DNA of 64,000 nucleotides from Lytechinus pictus. Taxonomy: Eukaryota > Echinodermata > Echinoidea > Temnopleuroida > Toxopneustidae. Below the pieces are notes generated by a model. It made no database searches. It saw nothing but the letters and a program-made list of their open reading frames with translations, and was not told the DNA's origin. Shown one piece after another: positions 22,073 through 33,359 of this stretch. The stretch's first letter is position 1. Every line of letters starts with the position of its first letter. The DNA lies in NCBI RefSeq assembly GCF_037042905.1, contig NC_087258.1, positions 5,806,501 through 5,870,500 of the forward strand, written 5' to 3'. A program made the position numbers and the translations under genes.

Positions 22073-23685
22073 CAGTGGCGTAACTACAGGGGTGGGCATG
22101 GGGGGCACGTGCCCCCCCCCCCCAATCAGCTGACAAGAAAAAGGAGGAAAGGAGAAAAAGAGGGAGAAAGGAAGAGAACCGTAGTGGGACAGAGGAATTT
22201 ATTATTCATTATAATGTTATGTTATATAATAATTATGTTATGTTACATTACATTACATAACAAACAGTTTTTATCATAACTTTATGAAAAATAATTTGCT
22301 CAGGGCCTATGTCTTCATTGTTCCTGGTGCTCGCATTGTCTGTTTAACGAGATATATAATCCTGTTGTACTAACCCCCCCCCCCCCCTTTCAAGTCAATA
22401 TACACCAAAAATATTTCCTCGCACTTCTAGTAATTATTGTTTTATGTAGTGATATATGCTTCTTTTAATGACTACCTAAAGTGATTGCCCCATGTTAAGG
22501 TCTTAACATTTCCTGTCCGTGATTACGTTTGCATTGGTGGATTGGTGAGATATGTCTGCTCTCCATTAATTCCTAAAATCAGTCCTTGAATTGTCCCTTT
22601 TTCTGATCTGAATATCAAAAATTTTCGGCTCGCGCTTCGTGCTCGCATCATTTGGTTTGTAAAATGCGTATGGTCTTAGTGAATTCCAACAAACAAGCCT
22701 TAGAATGCCCCATTTCAGGTCTGAATTATCGAAATTTTCTGCTCGCGCTTCGCGCTCGCAATATTTGGTTTGTAAAATGCGTATGGTCTTAGTGAATTCC
22801 AACAAACAAGCCTTAGAATGCCCCATTTCAGGTCTGAATTATCGAAATTTTCTGCTCGCGCTTCGCGCTCGCAATATTTGATTAGTGAGGTTCGTATGAT
22901 AATCATGATTACAATGACTACAAAAAGAGCTTTATGTGTTCAGATGTAATTCTAACAAAATAAGCAACCGCTTGGCAATCGTATTACATGACTATGGTGA
23001 GATATGTATACACTTAATGGATTCCTTAAAAAAATAGTCCTTAAAATATTACTGTTTAGGGGTCAATATATACACAAATTTCAGCTCGCGTTTGGTGCTC
23101 GCATCATTTGGTTAATAAAATACGTATGGTTTCGTGAATTCCTACAAGTAAGCCTTAAAATGTTCCTCTTCATGTCTGAATTTCCTAAATTTTCAGCTCG
23201 CGCTTCGCGCTCGCAATATTTGATTAGTGAGATGCGTATGTTATTCATGATTACAAGTGCTTCATGTGTTTAGATGTAATTCTAACAAAATCAGCAAGCG
23301 CTTGGCACTTGCATTAGATGACTATGGTGAGATATGTATACTCTTAATATATTCCTAAAATATAGTCCTTAAAACATCCCTATTTGGGGTCAATATATAC
23401 AAAAATTACAGCTCGCGCTTCGCGCTCGCATTGTTTAGCGAGACAGGTACGTATCATGATTACAAAAATCTGATCATAATTTTCCTTTATAGGTCTGAAT
23501 ATAAAAAAAAATCAGCTCGCGCTTCGCGATCGCATTATTTGATCAGTGAGATACATATACTTTTAATGGCGTTGTCCTTAAAATGTCTCTATTAGGTCAG
23601 TATACCTGGCAACTTAGCTCACTAAGTGACTCAATTTTTTTGCTGGTGCCCCCCCCCCCATGCCGTGACCCACGGTACGCTACTG
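22073..23685. mobile_element. hAT-like element with GCGAAGC-core array, long copy
   Basis: AAAATAAG at 22065-22072 and 23686-23693 is a perfect 8-bp duplication. The 1,613-bp element starts CAGTGGCGTAACTACAGGGG and ends CCACGGTACGCTACTG. It carries seven recognisable 19-base cores of type GCTCGCGCTTCGCGCTCGC (near 22629, 22741, 22854, 23083, 23196, 23410, 23516). At least two strongly decayed ones (AGCAACCGCTTGGCAATCG near 22965, AGCAAGCGCTTGGCACTTGC near 23302) also occur. Spacing is about 100-115 bases, with spacer phrases like AGGTCTGAAT and CCTTAGAATG(C/T)CCC. It differs from the 13876 copy mainly in repeat number. It ends about 240 bp downstream of the GPCR stop codon. No transposase. 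Confidence 0.92.
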
Positions 23686-23923
23686 AAAATAAGTGTAAAT
23701 TAATGTACATATTCCACCAACAACTTTATCTAGAATTTTTGTAGAGAATTATTACATTGTTACAATATGTACCCTTATTGACACACAAACGTCCAAGTCT
23801 CAGATTTTTTTTCCAAGTCAATAATAAACATTCTAGGACAAGATTAGCAAAAATATGTTTGTGCCCCGTTCATGATTTTTTTTTTGCAGCGTTGCATGGA
23901 GTGCTATAATATTTTAAAGTGAT

Positions 23924-25222
23924 TTAATCTCTAATTTTACACCTGGAAAATATGGCTTTACAATCTTTTCTAAAGTTTGCGTTAAGGAGTGCGTAAACAA
24001 AGATGCTCACGATGTGATTAAGGGTGCGCAACTGATAGGAAAGTTCGACAACAAGGCGTTGTGAAGCCTTCGCACGGTATACAGCAACAGCTTCATCAGG
24101 GACATTGGTGAGGATAAAAGATGGGAGCCAGGAGAAAATGAGAAGGAGGTTTGTTCCGAGCAACATCCGCGTCATGATGCGTTCTTTCTTCTGCCGACTG
24201 CCAGAAGGTGTTTTGGCATTAGTTCCTCCGGTAGACCCACTAGCCTTGTCTTGGTTGTTGGCTTCATGGCACGTAGAACCTTCTGCAGATCGAGACACAG
24301 AGGGCTCTTTCTTGGCTTGTAGGAGATGCATGGTCCCTATATCCAAAGGATTAATCAGTTGTCTTTCATTGGAAGTTGAGGCTGCCAACATCCCACCGCT
24401 GCCACCAGAAGTAAATAAGTCCAACGCACTAGTACTAGGTTCTTGCAAGCGGGTTCCAGACAGTATAGCCAACGTTCCTCTTTGCTTAGGAATGGCATTT
24501 GTCTTCGCTAAATGGTCTTGGCTGCTATTACAAGCAGCACCCCTTGATACCAATTTCCGATCCTTGTCTGTTGCTGTCCTCGGCCGCTGGATGTTGAGTG
24601 ATATTTGGGCGCCGTTGCCTACAAGTTCAGCCCGGACTTTCATCTGTTTCCGAATCTCCAGATAGATCCGGACATAAGCGCAAGAGCAAATGACCAGCGC
24701 TAGGAGGTACGATATTGAGGTAAATATTTCATTACTCAAATCAAGCCATTCGGGTCCACCTCGGTAAATGCACTTCTTAACAGGACCAATCTGGACTGGT
24801 TTCACAAACAAGGCAAATTGAAGATTCCCCGATATAGCCAGTCCAATGCTCATTAGGATCACTGCCAGTATGCCTCTCTTCGCGTTTGATATCATTTCCA
24901 ATGGTTTACAAACCGCCATGTAGCGGTCAAGGGCAGTAAATGTTGTCAGATAAAGTGCCGAAAATGAAAAGGCACGGCTGAAATAGATGCTCAGTTTGCA
25001 AATAAATGTATTAATGAATATACCACCGAGTGATCGTACAAAGTGTACAGGAGCTATCAAACAGGCACAGAGATCGACGCTCGCCAGACTTAATATCAGA
25101 AAGGACGTTGTGGTCTTTCGAGATTTTCTTGCGAATACCCAAATTACTAAACTATTCCCCGGCACACCGACAAAGAAGATGATTGAGAAAAGGGAAACTA
25201 CCACTACTTCTGTGATGTCCAT
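23924..25222 (-). CDS. Class A (rhodopsin-like) G-protein-coupled receptor, single exon
   Basis: A complete 432-residue frame. The ATG has A at -3 and G at +4 and an in-frame TAA 24 bases upstream (25244-25246), so the start is well supported. Landmarks: TM1 GNSLVIW (N23), TM2 LASVDLC (D50), C75 at the top of TM3 with C151 in the second extracellular loop for the conserved disulfide, DRY at 99-101, TM6 FSWLP (363-367) and TM7 ending SIFVY (406-410). The third cytoplasmic loop is very long (about 190-348) and rich in Ser, Thr and basic residues. The extracellular N-terminus is only a few residues with no N-glycosylation site. Departures from the family norm: the TM4 tryptophan and TM5 proline are not evident, CWxP is SWLP, and NPxxY reads SIxxY. 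It probably couples to G proteins at the plasma membrane; the ligand cannot be inferred. Sea urchins have many intronless lineage-specific receptors of this class, which this resembles. No poly(A) signal was found before the hAT element. Confidence 0.9.
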   Translation of the reverse strand: MDITEVVVVSLFSIIFFVGVPGNSLVIWVFARKSRKTTTSFLILSLASVDLCACLIAPVHFVRSLGGIFINTFICKLSIYFSRAFSFSALYLTTFTALDRYMAVCKPLEMISNAKRGILAVILMSIGLAISGNLQFALFVKPVQIGPVKKCIYRGGPEWLDLSNEIFTSISYLLALVICSCAYVRIYLEIRKQMKVRAELVGNGAQISLNIQRPRTATDKDRKLVSRGAACNSSQDHLAKTNAIPKQRGTLAILSGTRLQEPSTSALDLFTSGGSGGMLAASTSNERQLINPLDIGTMHLLQAKKEPSVSRSAEGSTCHEANNQDKASGSTGGTNAKTPSGSRQKKERIMTRMLLGTNLLLIFSWLPSFILTNVPDEAVAVYRAKASQRLVVELSYQLRTLNHIVSIFVYALLNANFRKDCKAIFSRCKIRD

Positions 25223-26182
25223 TATGTAATGTTCAATTGGAGGTTAGCAGTCGAATTTTGAATGACAACGAGACAAGTTTTTTTCCCCGACCAGCTTCAA
25301 ATTCGCATCCTTCTATAATATCATCATCTCCCAACTTGCAATTGCCCTGTCTGAAAAACGTAAAATAATCTGATCTTTGTTCATAATTACACTTTTCCCT
25401 TGGGTCTTTGGGATGCTGACTCTAGACTCTAAGTGAACGTCTGTGTTATAGCACCACTGAAAGCTAAAACAAAATGCAAAGATGATTCATATACAAGTTT
25501 CGTCTTCAATTAACCTGCTGAAAGTGGCGAGTATACATCAGCGATGAACGATTTACAGCGACATGCTCCTGCTTCAACACTGTAAGTAGAAATGCAGAAT
25601 AATATAATCGGTTTACGATATAACGCAGCACACACTCCATTTTTATGTCACATTTTTTGTCATGTGACCAGCCAAGTTTGGTTTTGACTTCCTTTACACC
25701 GAGGTATTGCTTCTTTAACTCGGGGGAAACAACGTTTGCGTTCGACTTAACTTTCATCTAAAGCACACCCTCAAGCGATATACAAAGATTACGGGCGAAT
25801 GACAGGTGATCACTCGTACATATTAAGGTTTATCTCACGCTAAGTCCGCCCCTTCTATCCCCACCCCCTCTCTCTCTATCTCTTTATATTTTTCTCCATC
25901 TCCTTATTTTCTAACTCTGTCACTCATTTTCTCTTCTAGTTAATTCGCTATCCACCTTTCTTCTTTCTCTAACCTTCTCTCTCTCTTTATTGTTAGCAAA
26001 TAAGCACGTTTTTTTGTCTACCACTTCCCTCCTTTTGAAACATTGATGCTATAATTCCTGTTGTCGCACTAAACTCGATATACATTTACTGTAGATTCCA
26101 AAGAAGTATTGTACCTTACTTTGTCGAGGGGGTTAATATCGGGTTTTTCGCAGTAATCACTTTGTGGATAAGAAATTGTCCT
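25223..26182. other. 5' flank of the GPCR, no feature recognised
   Basis: Presumed 5' UTR and promoter side of the receptor gene. No TATA box or other element stands out. A CT-rich tract lies at 25865-25990. A short frame at 25506-25757 on the minus strand has no recognisable homology. Confidence 0.4.
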
Positions 26183-26458
26183 ATGATAATAATATGTTCC
26201 ATTTGTAAAGCGCAGCTACTATAATTGCGTATACCCTACTGCGTTTGATACTTGGTATCATATTTTTACCTCGTCTGTAGCTGAGCCGCCGTATAGGCGC
26301 TAAAGCATTCAATGAATAAATCCTACCGGGTACCCATTCACCTCTCCTGGGTCGAGTATAAATTTCTTGCTGAAGTAAAACACGCCATGGCTTGGATTTG
26401 AACTTACGTCCCTCTGATTGAAAGACGAGAGTCGTAACCACTAGACTACGACGCCCCC
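26183..26458 (-). mobile_element. tRNA-derived SINE, copy 1
   Basis: Read on the minus strand from 26458, a tRNA-like head has an A box TAGTCTAGTGGTTA, then GACTCTCGTCTTTCAATCAG, and a B-box-like GTTCAAATCC. It continues through AGCCATGGCGTGTTTTACTT, CAGCAAGAAATTTATACTCG, CCCAGGAGAGGTGAATGGGT and ACCCGGTAGGATTTATTCAT. It ends in AGCGCTTTACAAAT-like sequence and ATTATTAT near 26185. The body is the same family as the better-preserved copy at 58958-59230. The anticodon arm is decayed, so it is not a functional tRNA. Confidence 0.8.
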
Positions 26459-27856
26459 TTCTTCTATCTGCCCACGTTAAATGCACTATAGGTTTCATCA
26501 ACGTAGGCCAAAAAATCACCTTTTCTCCATCTCTGTCTTTTTCTGTTTATGTGCGTATGTGTATGTACGGGTGGGAGTTTGGGGAGGGTGGATGAGGATA
26601 TATGAGGTCTCCATAGAGAGGTGGGCTTTGTTGTTTATACATGTTAGGATTTTGCCTCAGTGGTTTGTAAATAATTCATGGTTAGTAGACGTTTGTTGGA
26701 ATTCAGATTTGTAAATTCGGTTGTAATTATTCTTTCCTAAAGCTTATGCAATTCATGTCAAATAAAATCCTTTAAAAAATATGTTTAAAAAGTGGGCGTG
26801 TATGAGTGTGTTTGCGGGTGTGGGGTGTATCTGTGTATGTGTTTAATTTGATCCTTCTCTCCTTTTTCTCTCTGGCTTTCTCTTATGCTTGTTCTTTTTT
26901 AGAATGCTTTAAGAATTATGTGAGTCGGTGGGGGGGGGGGGCGGGGCGCGATCTGGGTCATTTTGTTTTGTTCCTCTTTCTATCTTCTTGCTCGAGACGT
27001 TTTTACTTTTCACTGATATTATTCATTTTTAGTTGTGTTTTAATCCTCTCATACCGCATGTGTGATATAAATTAGAATTCATGAATTGAAATAACGAAAA
27101 TAATGAGACATTACGGTGTAAATTGCTGTTGACAATAAGTACACAATCTCAAGATTATCAGGAAAACAGGATCTAACGATATGTATGTTTATTAGCCAAC
27201 CTGGAGAGCATCCATTATGACTCGAGGATTTGGTGTAACGATCTACGTTTATTTCTCACATTCCACTTTTAATTTCCAATTCCAAATAAATTATTCATAA
27301 TATACATATGCCAATAAATAATGAATATAAAACATGACCACAATTATCAATATCGATTAAAGAAATAATCAGAGCAATATAAGATTTATCCTAATGAAAG
27401 TTTTAAGAATATTAACGGGTTTTTTTCGAAGTATATATAATTATTTTTGTTCCAAACACATTTTGATAATTAGACAAATTATAGATTACAGTTAGCATGT
27501 GAAAATGAAAATGAGGGACTTATTAAAAAGCAAAGCTTGTAATGGTAAGTCCCTTGGGATAAATTTGTAGTAATCTTAATCGTATGTAATTAAAAGTAAA
27601 GTAGGACAATCTTGACCATATATGAAGAACGGCAAAATAGGTTTGAATAACAAGGAAAGGGGGGGGGGCTGTGACTGCATAAATTAGGGGGGAGAAGGGA
27701 ATATTAAAAACGGGGGGAATAAAACAAAAAACAAAAAACGGTTATGTGTCCAGCAGAGAAAAGGGAAAGGGGAGGGGAAAGAGAGGGGGAATAGGGTCGA
27801 GAGTCAAGTATCGTGGAAAAGAGAAAGCAGTTCATATGTGTTATACGTTGTACTCA
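26459..27856. other. Gene-free stretch
   Basis: GT-rich segments (26545-26600, 26790-26845), a G run at 26930-26948, AT-rich sequence and a purine-rich tract at about 27650-27830. The purine-rich tract probably includes the 3' UTR of the minus-strand LINE (pyrimidine-rich on its own strand). Confidence 0.45.
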
Positions 27857-30800
27857 TTAAAGGGGAATCCAGCCTTGGCCATAAAATGTTGTGTTGGGAA
27901 GGAGAAAAATAAATTAAACAGAATTGTGAAAGTTTGAAAGAAATCGGACAAGCAACAAGAAAGTTAAAGCTGTTTTAACATTGAGATCACTAATATACTA
28001 TGTAGATTTCAAATTGGCAACTGGGTAAGTAAATTATGACAAGGGGCAAGGACAACTTTCCCATAGGCCATGTACTTTATTATCAGGGATTTGTGGTTTT
28101 CTCCTAAGTACCCATTCCCCCGGGGCAGTAATCTAAATATAACCCAGGTAGTATATTGTTTAATGTCCTCATGAAAGAAAAATATAATTTGAAATAAAAA
28201 TTTTGGGAAAAATGACATTTTAGCCATAATATGTATTGGAGTACATGGAAGAGTAGTCCTTGCCTTACGTCACTATGACATCCCACATGTGGCCAATTTG
28301 AAGTCTCCATGGGTATAGTGATTACCAATATTTACAACTTTCATAACTTTCTTGTTATTTGTTCAATATTGTTCAAACTTTCACCTATCAACTTGTCTGA
28401 TTTTTCTTTTCCTTTTAAAAACAAGTTTTTATTTGGGTTGGATTCCCCTTTAAGGAATGAGAGTTTTAGGTGTTTTTTGAAGGTGTTTATATTTATATTT
28501 CGTTTAAGGCTTTGGTGAATACCATTCCAGTATTTGGGACCTGTGTAAATGATGGTTTTTTGTGCGAGTGTGGTTCTAGTCAGAGGGGGGTGATATTGAT
28601 TTTGAATAGCTTGTCTTGTAGGGTATGTATGGATGTCAGTGTTTTTGGTAAAGAGTGAAGTAATTGCGGGGGTAATTCGTTTTTTGATAGCTGGAACATA
28701 AAAGTTCCAAGGTTCAGGAGATAGAGATCGTGGATTTTTAGTATTCTATTTTTTTTAAATAACGGGCTTGTATGAGAACGGTAATGGGCATTTTCAATTA
28801 TTCTGACAATTCGTTTTTGGAGCAAAAATATTCTATTAGTTTGTGTTATTTGTGAGTTACCCCAGGATAAAATTCCGTAGTTTAGATAAGGGAGGATGAG
28901 GGTTGAATAGAGGGTCAAAAGAATTTTGTGAGGTAAAAATGTTTTGAGTTTGTTGATGACACCAATGTTTCTTGCGATCACTCTACAAAGAATATCAATG
29001 TGTATTTTGCATAATAATTTATTGTCGATGAATATGCCGATAAATTTTGTTGATTGGGTAGAGTCAATATTTATGCCATTAATGTTAATGTTACCATGGA
29101 TCGTTTGTATTGAGTTACTAAATAACATGTAATTTGTCTTTTTTATGTTTAATGATAGTTTGTTCGCCCGTATCCAAGTATGGACCGATTTTAATTCGGT
29201 ATTAATAACATTAATCAAAGTTGTTGGGTCACGATGGGAGAAAAATATGTTGGAGTCGTCAGCGAACAGAATGAAAGATAATAGTTTAGAAGATTTATGG
29301 AAGTCGTTTATAAACAATATAAATAATAGGGGACCGAGGAGTGATCCTTGTGGTACACCACAATTTATGTTTTCCAGGTGTGATTCGCACCCATTAACAA
29401 AAACGTATTGAGTTCTGTTAGTTAAGTAATTTCTGTACCACTCCAAGGCCTTTCCTCTAATACCGTAATAAGCAAGTTCATATAAAAGAATATCATGATC
29501 TATAGTGTCAAAGGCCTTGGAGAAGTCCAGAAATATTCCAACAGTGTGAAGGGATTAATCAATAGCTTTAATGACTTTATCGACGAGTGTAATCATAGCG
29601 TGAGTTGTTGCGTGTTTTTCACGAAAGCCATATTGAAATTCGTTGAGAATATTACATTCATGAATGAATTTAATCGTTCGAGTATATACAGTTCTTTCAA
29701 AAAATTTTGAAAATGAAGTCAATAATGATATGGGTCTATAGTTGCCCATTTCTCGGGTGTCTCCTTTTTTAAATATAGGTATGACCTTGGATTTTTTCAT
29801 TTGGGAGGGGACGATGCCACATGTTATTGATAGATTGAATATGTGTGTTATTGGTGTCACAATTTCTGAGATGACGTGTTTTAGAATTTTATTCGTGATT
29901 CCATCAAAACCGGGGCTTTTTTGAGAGTTTAAGTTATTTACAATGTCTATGATCTCGAATTCTAGTATTGGGGCAAAAAATATTGTTTTGGGGTTGGGAT
30001 CTTCCAGAAAACTGGAAAATACTTTTTCTGAGGGTTCGATATCTTTGGCAAGATTGGGACCAATATTTACAAAGTAATCATTTACGTCTGTTTTAATAGT
30101 GTCATGTGTATTGATTTTATGAATGTGTGATTTATCAGTGTGTTTATCGAGCACACGATTGATTGTTTTCCATGTACTTTTGATATCAAATTTATTTTTT
30201 TCAAATTCGTTGGAGAAATACGTTTCCTTAGCATGTCGTAAAGTACAAGTAAGACTGTTTTTATACCGTTTGTATTCATGTTCATTGTGTATAGATGGAT
30301 TTGCTTTATATTTAAAAAATAGTATGTTTTCCTGTTAATACAGCGTAATAGAGATTTAGTTATCCAAGGCTGACGAGGTGCCTTTTTATATTGTTTAGTG
30401 TTAGTGGTGCGTGTGATAGGTATATCTCTGTTATACAAAGCCATAAAAGAATCCATGAACAACTCAAAAGCTTCTTGAGGATCTAGACATTCCAAGACAT
30501 TAGACCAGTCCAAAAGTCCTAAACTATTGTTTAATTTACTGATATTTTCTTGGGTTGCTTTGCGAGATCCTGCTGTGTATTGTGAGGTAACATGTTTGTG
30601 AAAAGAAATATGTGAGAAAACCGGGAAGTGATCGCTTATGTCTGACAATAATATTCCTGACGTGCATTGCCCTTCTAGATTAGTGAAAATGTTATCTATG
30701 AGTGTAGCAGATGTGTTGGTTATTCTGGTTGGTTTATTGATTAGTGGGATGTAGGAGTGTGAGTACATGCAGTCTAAGAAATCCTGACTGAGCGAGCTTT

Positions 30801-31960
30801 CTTCTGCATTGAGCAGGTTTATGTTAAAATCCCCCATAATAAAACAGTGTTTATTTCTTATAATGTTAGAGGACAATATGGTTTGTAAAGATGTATTAAA
30901 GTCAGAATGGGGACATCCCGGAGGGCGATAAACAGTACCAATAATAATATTTTTATTTTCAGATGTGGTTATTTCTACAAAAAGACTTTCTAATGATGGA
31001 TGCATTATATTCAGGTCATATAATATCGTGGCATTTAAATTTCTTTTAATATACATAGCTACGCCTCCACCAGTTTTATCTTTTCTATTGTTATTTAAGA
31101 GTTGAAAGCCTACCAGGTTATGAATTGGATGGGGTTCATTCCGCAACCAAGTTTCGCTCAATCCTATCACAGATAAATTTAGTTGAGTGTTTTCGATCAT
31201 GTTTTGGAGTTGGTCAAAATTTTTGTTGATGCTTCTGATATTGATATGAATAATGGAGAATGTTTCATTGTTATGTGAGCAGCTTTGAAGAAATTGATTT
31301 AAAGCGAAATATTTGGATGTTGATGGTATTTTAAGAGTGTCGTTAGGGTCAATATGATAATGATATTCTGGTGTTTGTTGATTTAATCGATCAGTTGTAT
31401 GTGTATCAAGTAGGTCATCATTCGCAGGAGGGCGGTCGTCAGACCTGTGCTGTAACAAGAAGGAATGGTTGTTGATAGCTTCACCATGCTCTAAAGACTG
31501 GGATGTGAATGTGTTCATCCTAGCCATGGTGTAGGTTGAGAATCGTTGCTCCTTAGTTGTGAAAGTGGAGAAAACATGATACAAGACTCCCGTTGACAGA
31601 GAAAGAAGGAACATATGGGATGGACACATAAGGACACGATAAGGACAATACATCAAAGCAAGAAAAGAAAAGATAGTTCTTAAGGTTAAAGACAAAATCT
31701 GGTGCATATTTATGGATGAAAACAAACCAAAATAAGATCAACTTGAACTATGTCATAAACGAAAACAGACAAAAAACGAAAAACGCCTGTGAAAACTCCA
31801 GGCCCTAACAAAAAAAATGCACTGTATCTTGACGTTACATTAGATTGATAAAAATATGCACAAACGTATAAATTTCCCATAACGGGGAATCTAAACGTGG
31901 GCATATATATAGGTTTATGAATTTTAAAGCAGATACGAACCAATAGCGCCATCCCGAGTC
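27840..31960 (-). mobile_element. Nearly complete CR1-group LINE with endonuclease and reverse transcriptase
   Basis: A long frame from 31725 encodes an apurinic-type endonuclease: IIHINIRSINKNFDQLQ, SVIGLSETWL, GGGVAMYIKRNLNATILY, GTVYRPPGCPHSDF, FIMGDFNINLL, DISDHFPVF. After a frameshift near 30320 in a T run the frame continues through DVNDYFVNIGPNLAKDI to the reverse transcriptase: SPGFDGITNKILKHV, KKSKVIPIFKKGDTREMGNY, RPISLLTSFSKFFERTVYTR, YGFREKHATTHAMI. A single in-frame TAA at about 29552 interrupts the RT just before FLDFSKAFDTIDHDIL. The frame resumes with GVPQGSLLGPLLFILFIND and FADDSNIF (FADD in place of YADD). Another frameshift near 28585 precedes the C-terminal YTGPKYWNGIHQSLKRNI block. 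A TTAA MITE interrupts the last codons. Only about four lesions in ~3.8 kb make this a relatively young copy. No ORF1 was recognised upstream of 31725 and the 5' limit (about 31960) is approximate. Confidence 0.9.
27857..28453. mobile_element. TTAA-flanked MITE, family B, copy 2
   Basis: TTAA at 27857-27860 and 28450-28453. Ends are AGGGGAATCCAGCCTTGGCC on the left and GGGTTGGATTCCCC on the right. The interior includes AAGTTTGAAAGAAATCGGAC and GCAACAAGAAAGTTAAAGC near the left end, and inverted counterparts (AACTTTCTTGTTATTTG) near the right. It is about 600 bp without coding capacity. It sits within the C-terminal codons of the minus-strand LINE: on both sides the LINE frame reads ...KLSFLN|EYNV then stop when the MITE and one TTAA are disregarded. 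Confidence 0.9.
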
Positions 31961-33355
31961 CTCAACTCATACCTGGTCAGTTTCCTGACCCATTATGCTA
32001 GTGTAGTCTAGTTTTATAGACCCACTTGAATAATAACATGTTGAATACTAAATACATTTATACCGCAATAATTATGTTACCAAGTAGCAAAACAATTACT
32101 TTTCCTGTCAAAACATTTTAGTTTCTCTATACAAATACAATTATAGGTCAGTTTATTCTCTGTAGTAAATACTTTATCTGAAAACGTATATTTTAAGACT
32201 ATGTACTTATAACACACAGTCAATGAGAGACACACACAGTTCACTCCCCCTTTAAGTTGATAGCAATTATGAATCAGAAGGAGAAAATCGTCGGAAAGAG
32301 TAACTAAAAGACCTTTAAAAAGATCCATAAAATTGTGCTTTCTGTATTCTAGCCAGGCATCCAGCACAATCGGGACTATTATTCCAAATTATCTTTTGAA
32401 TTATTTATATTCATCCCGTATATTGATTGAATATTAGTGGTATTGCGGGGCGTTTATATTCTTTATTTTACAGCAGGGATGTAACAGGGGTCGGTGGCCA
32501 GGGGAGGGGGAGGCAAAAGCCAAAAATGTCCCGGTCAATCATGGTATGAACAGGCGTAATGGTGTAATAAGGCGAATATTTTGAGGGGGCCAGATATTGC
32601 AAATTGGGCAGATTTAATCTTTCACAAAAAATATAACTTTTGACAATTTTAATGCAAAAATCCAATCGTTTGATAGATTTTGACATGATATCCAGACAAT
32701 TAAGACAATAAAGTCTTAATCTTTTTATTTGTTGACGCATGGAAGTGGATTCACAATTTAATGAATGGCTGGTGTTAATTTGAATCGCTCTGATGATTTA
32801 CTGACATCCTAACCAACTCACTCTCCAACTACAAGTTCTTACATCCTGAAAATATCTGACAGTACTTTGACCCATGTTCTGGGCCTTTGTATTTGGGAAT
32901 CTCTCAATGACTTTCCTTCAGAGAGCTTATACCTTCAGATTATCCAATATATGTTATGGTAACTTATTAGAACACACAATGGTCTTAATCTTCCTTATAT
33001 ATAGTTGATGCTGCCTGTAAGCGGATCCACAATTTTAACACAAGGTGAAAATGTAAATGCTTACTCCCTATGTATCAGCAATTACGATTCTCTAAGTTAA
33101 ATTCAATACTTTAGCCTTTTGATTGATAGCATTGTTAAACAAAATGAATAATCAACTCATTGTCAACGTGTAATCGTAATAAGGCCAACGTACAGGAGTA
33201 TATTCTTATAAAATAACAAAATAAACTCATTAACTCACTTCATTAACATATTTTATCATATCTATTTCAAGCCGTATTTGTCTTAGTTCTTTTTTAAAAC
33301 TTATTTTCATTGGATTATAATTTTTTTTCTGTTGATCTCGGTCTCGATAACGTTA
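31961..33355. other. Gene-free stretch between two LINEs
   Basis: AT-rich sequence. A block at 32475-32595 with AGGGGTCGGTGGCCAGGGGA and TTTTGAGGGGGCCAGATATT resembles a decayed G-rich transposon end. No gene is supported. Confidence 0.45.
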
Positions 33356-33359
33356 TATT

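Noticed and set aside
22600..23540. CRISPR-like regular spacing of a 19-base palindromic repeat
   Set aside because: The spacers are themselves repeated, the array lies within a hAT-like element with target duplications, and the genome is eukaryotic.
24105..24665. 186-codon plus-strand frame
   Set aside because: It is antisense to the third loop region of the intact GPCR and has no family resemblance.
26183..26458. Functional tRNA gene on the minus strand
   Set aside because: The tRNA-like head is decayed and continues into a SINE body shared with 58958-59230.
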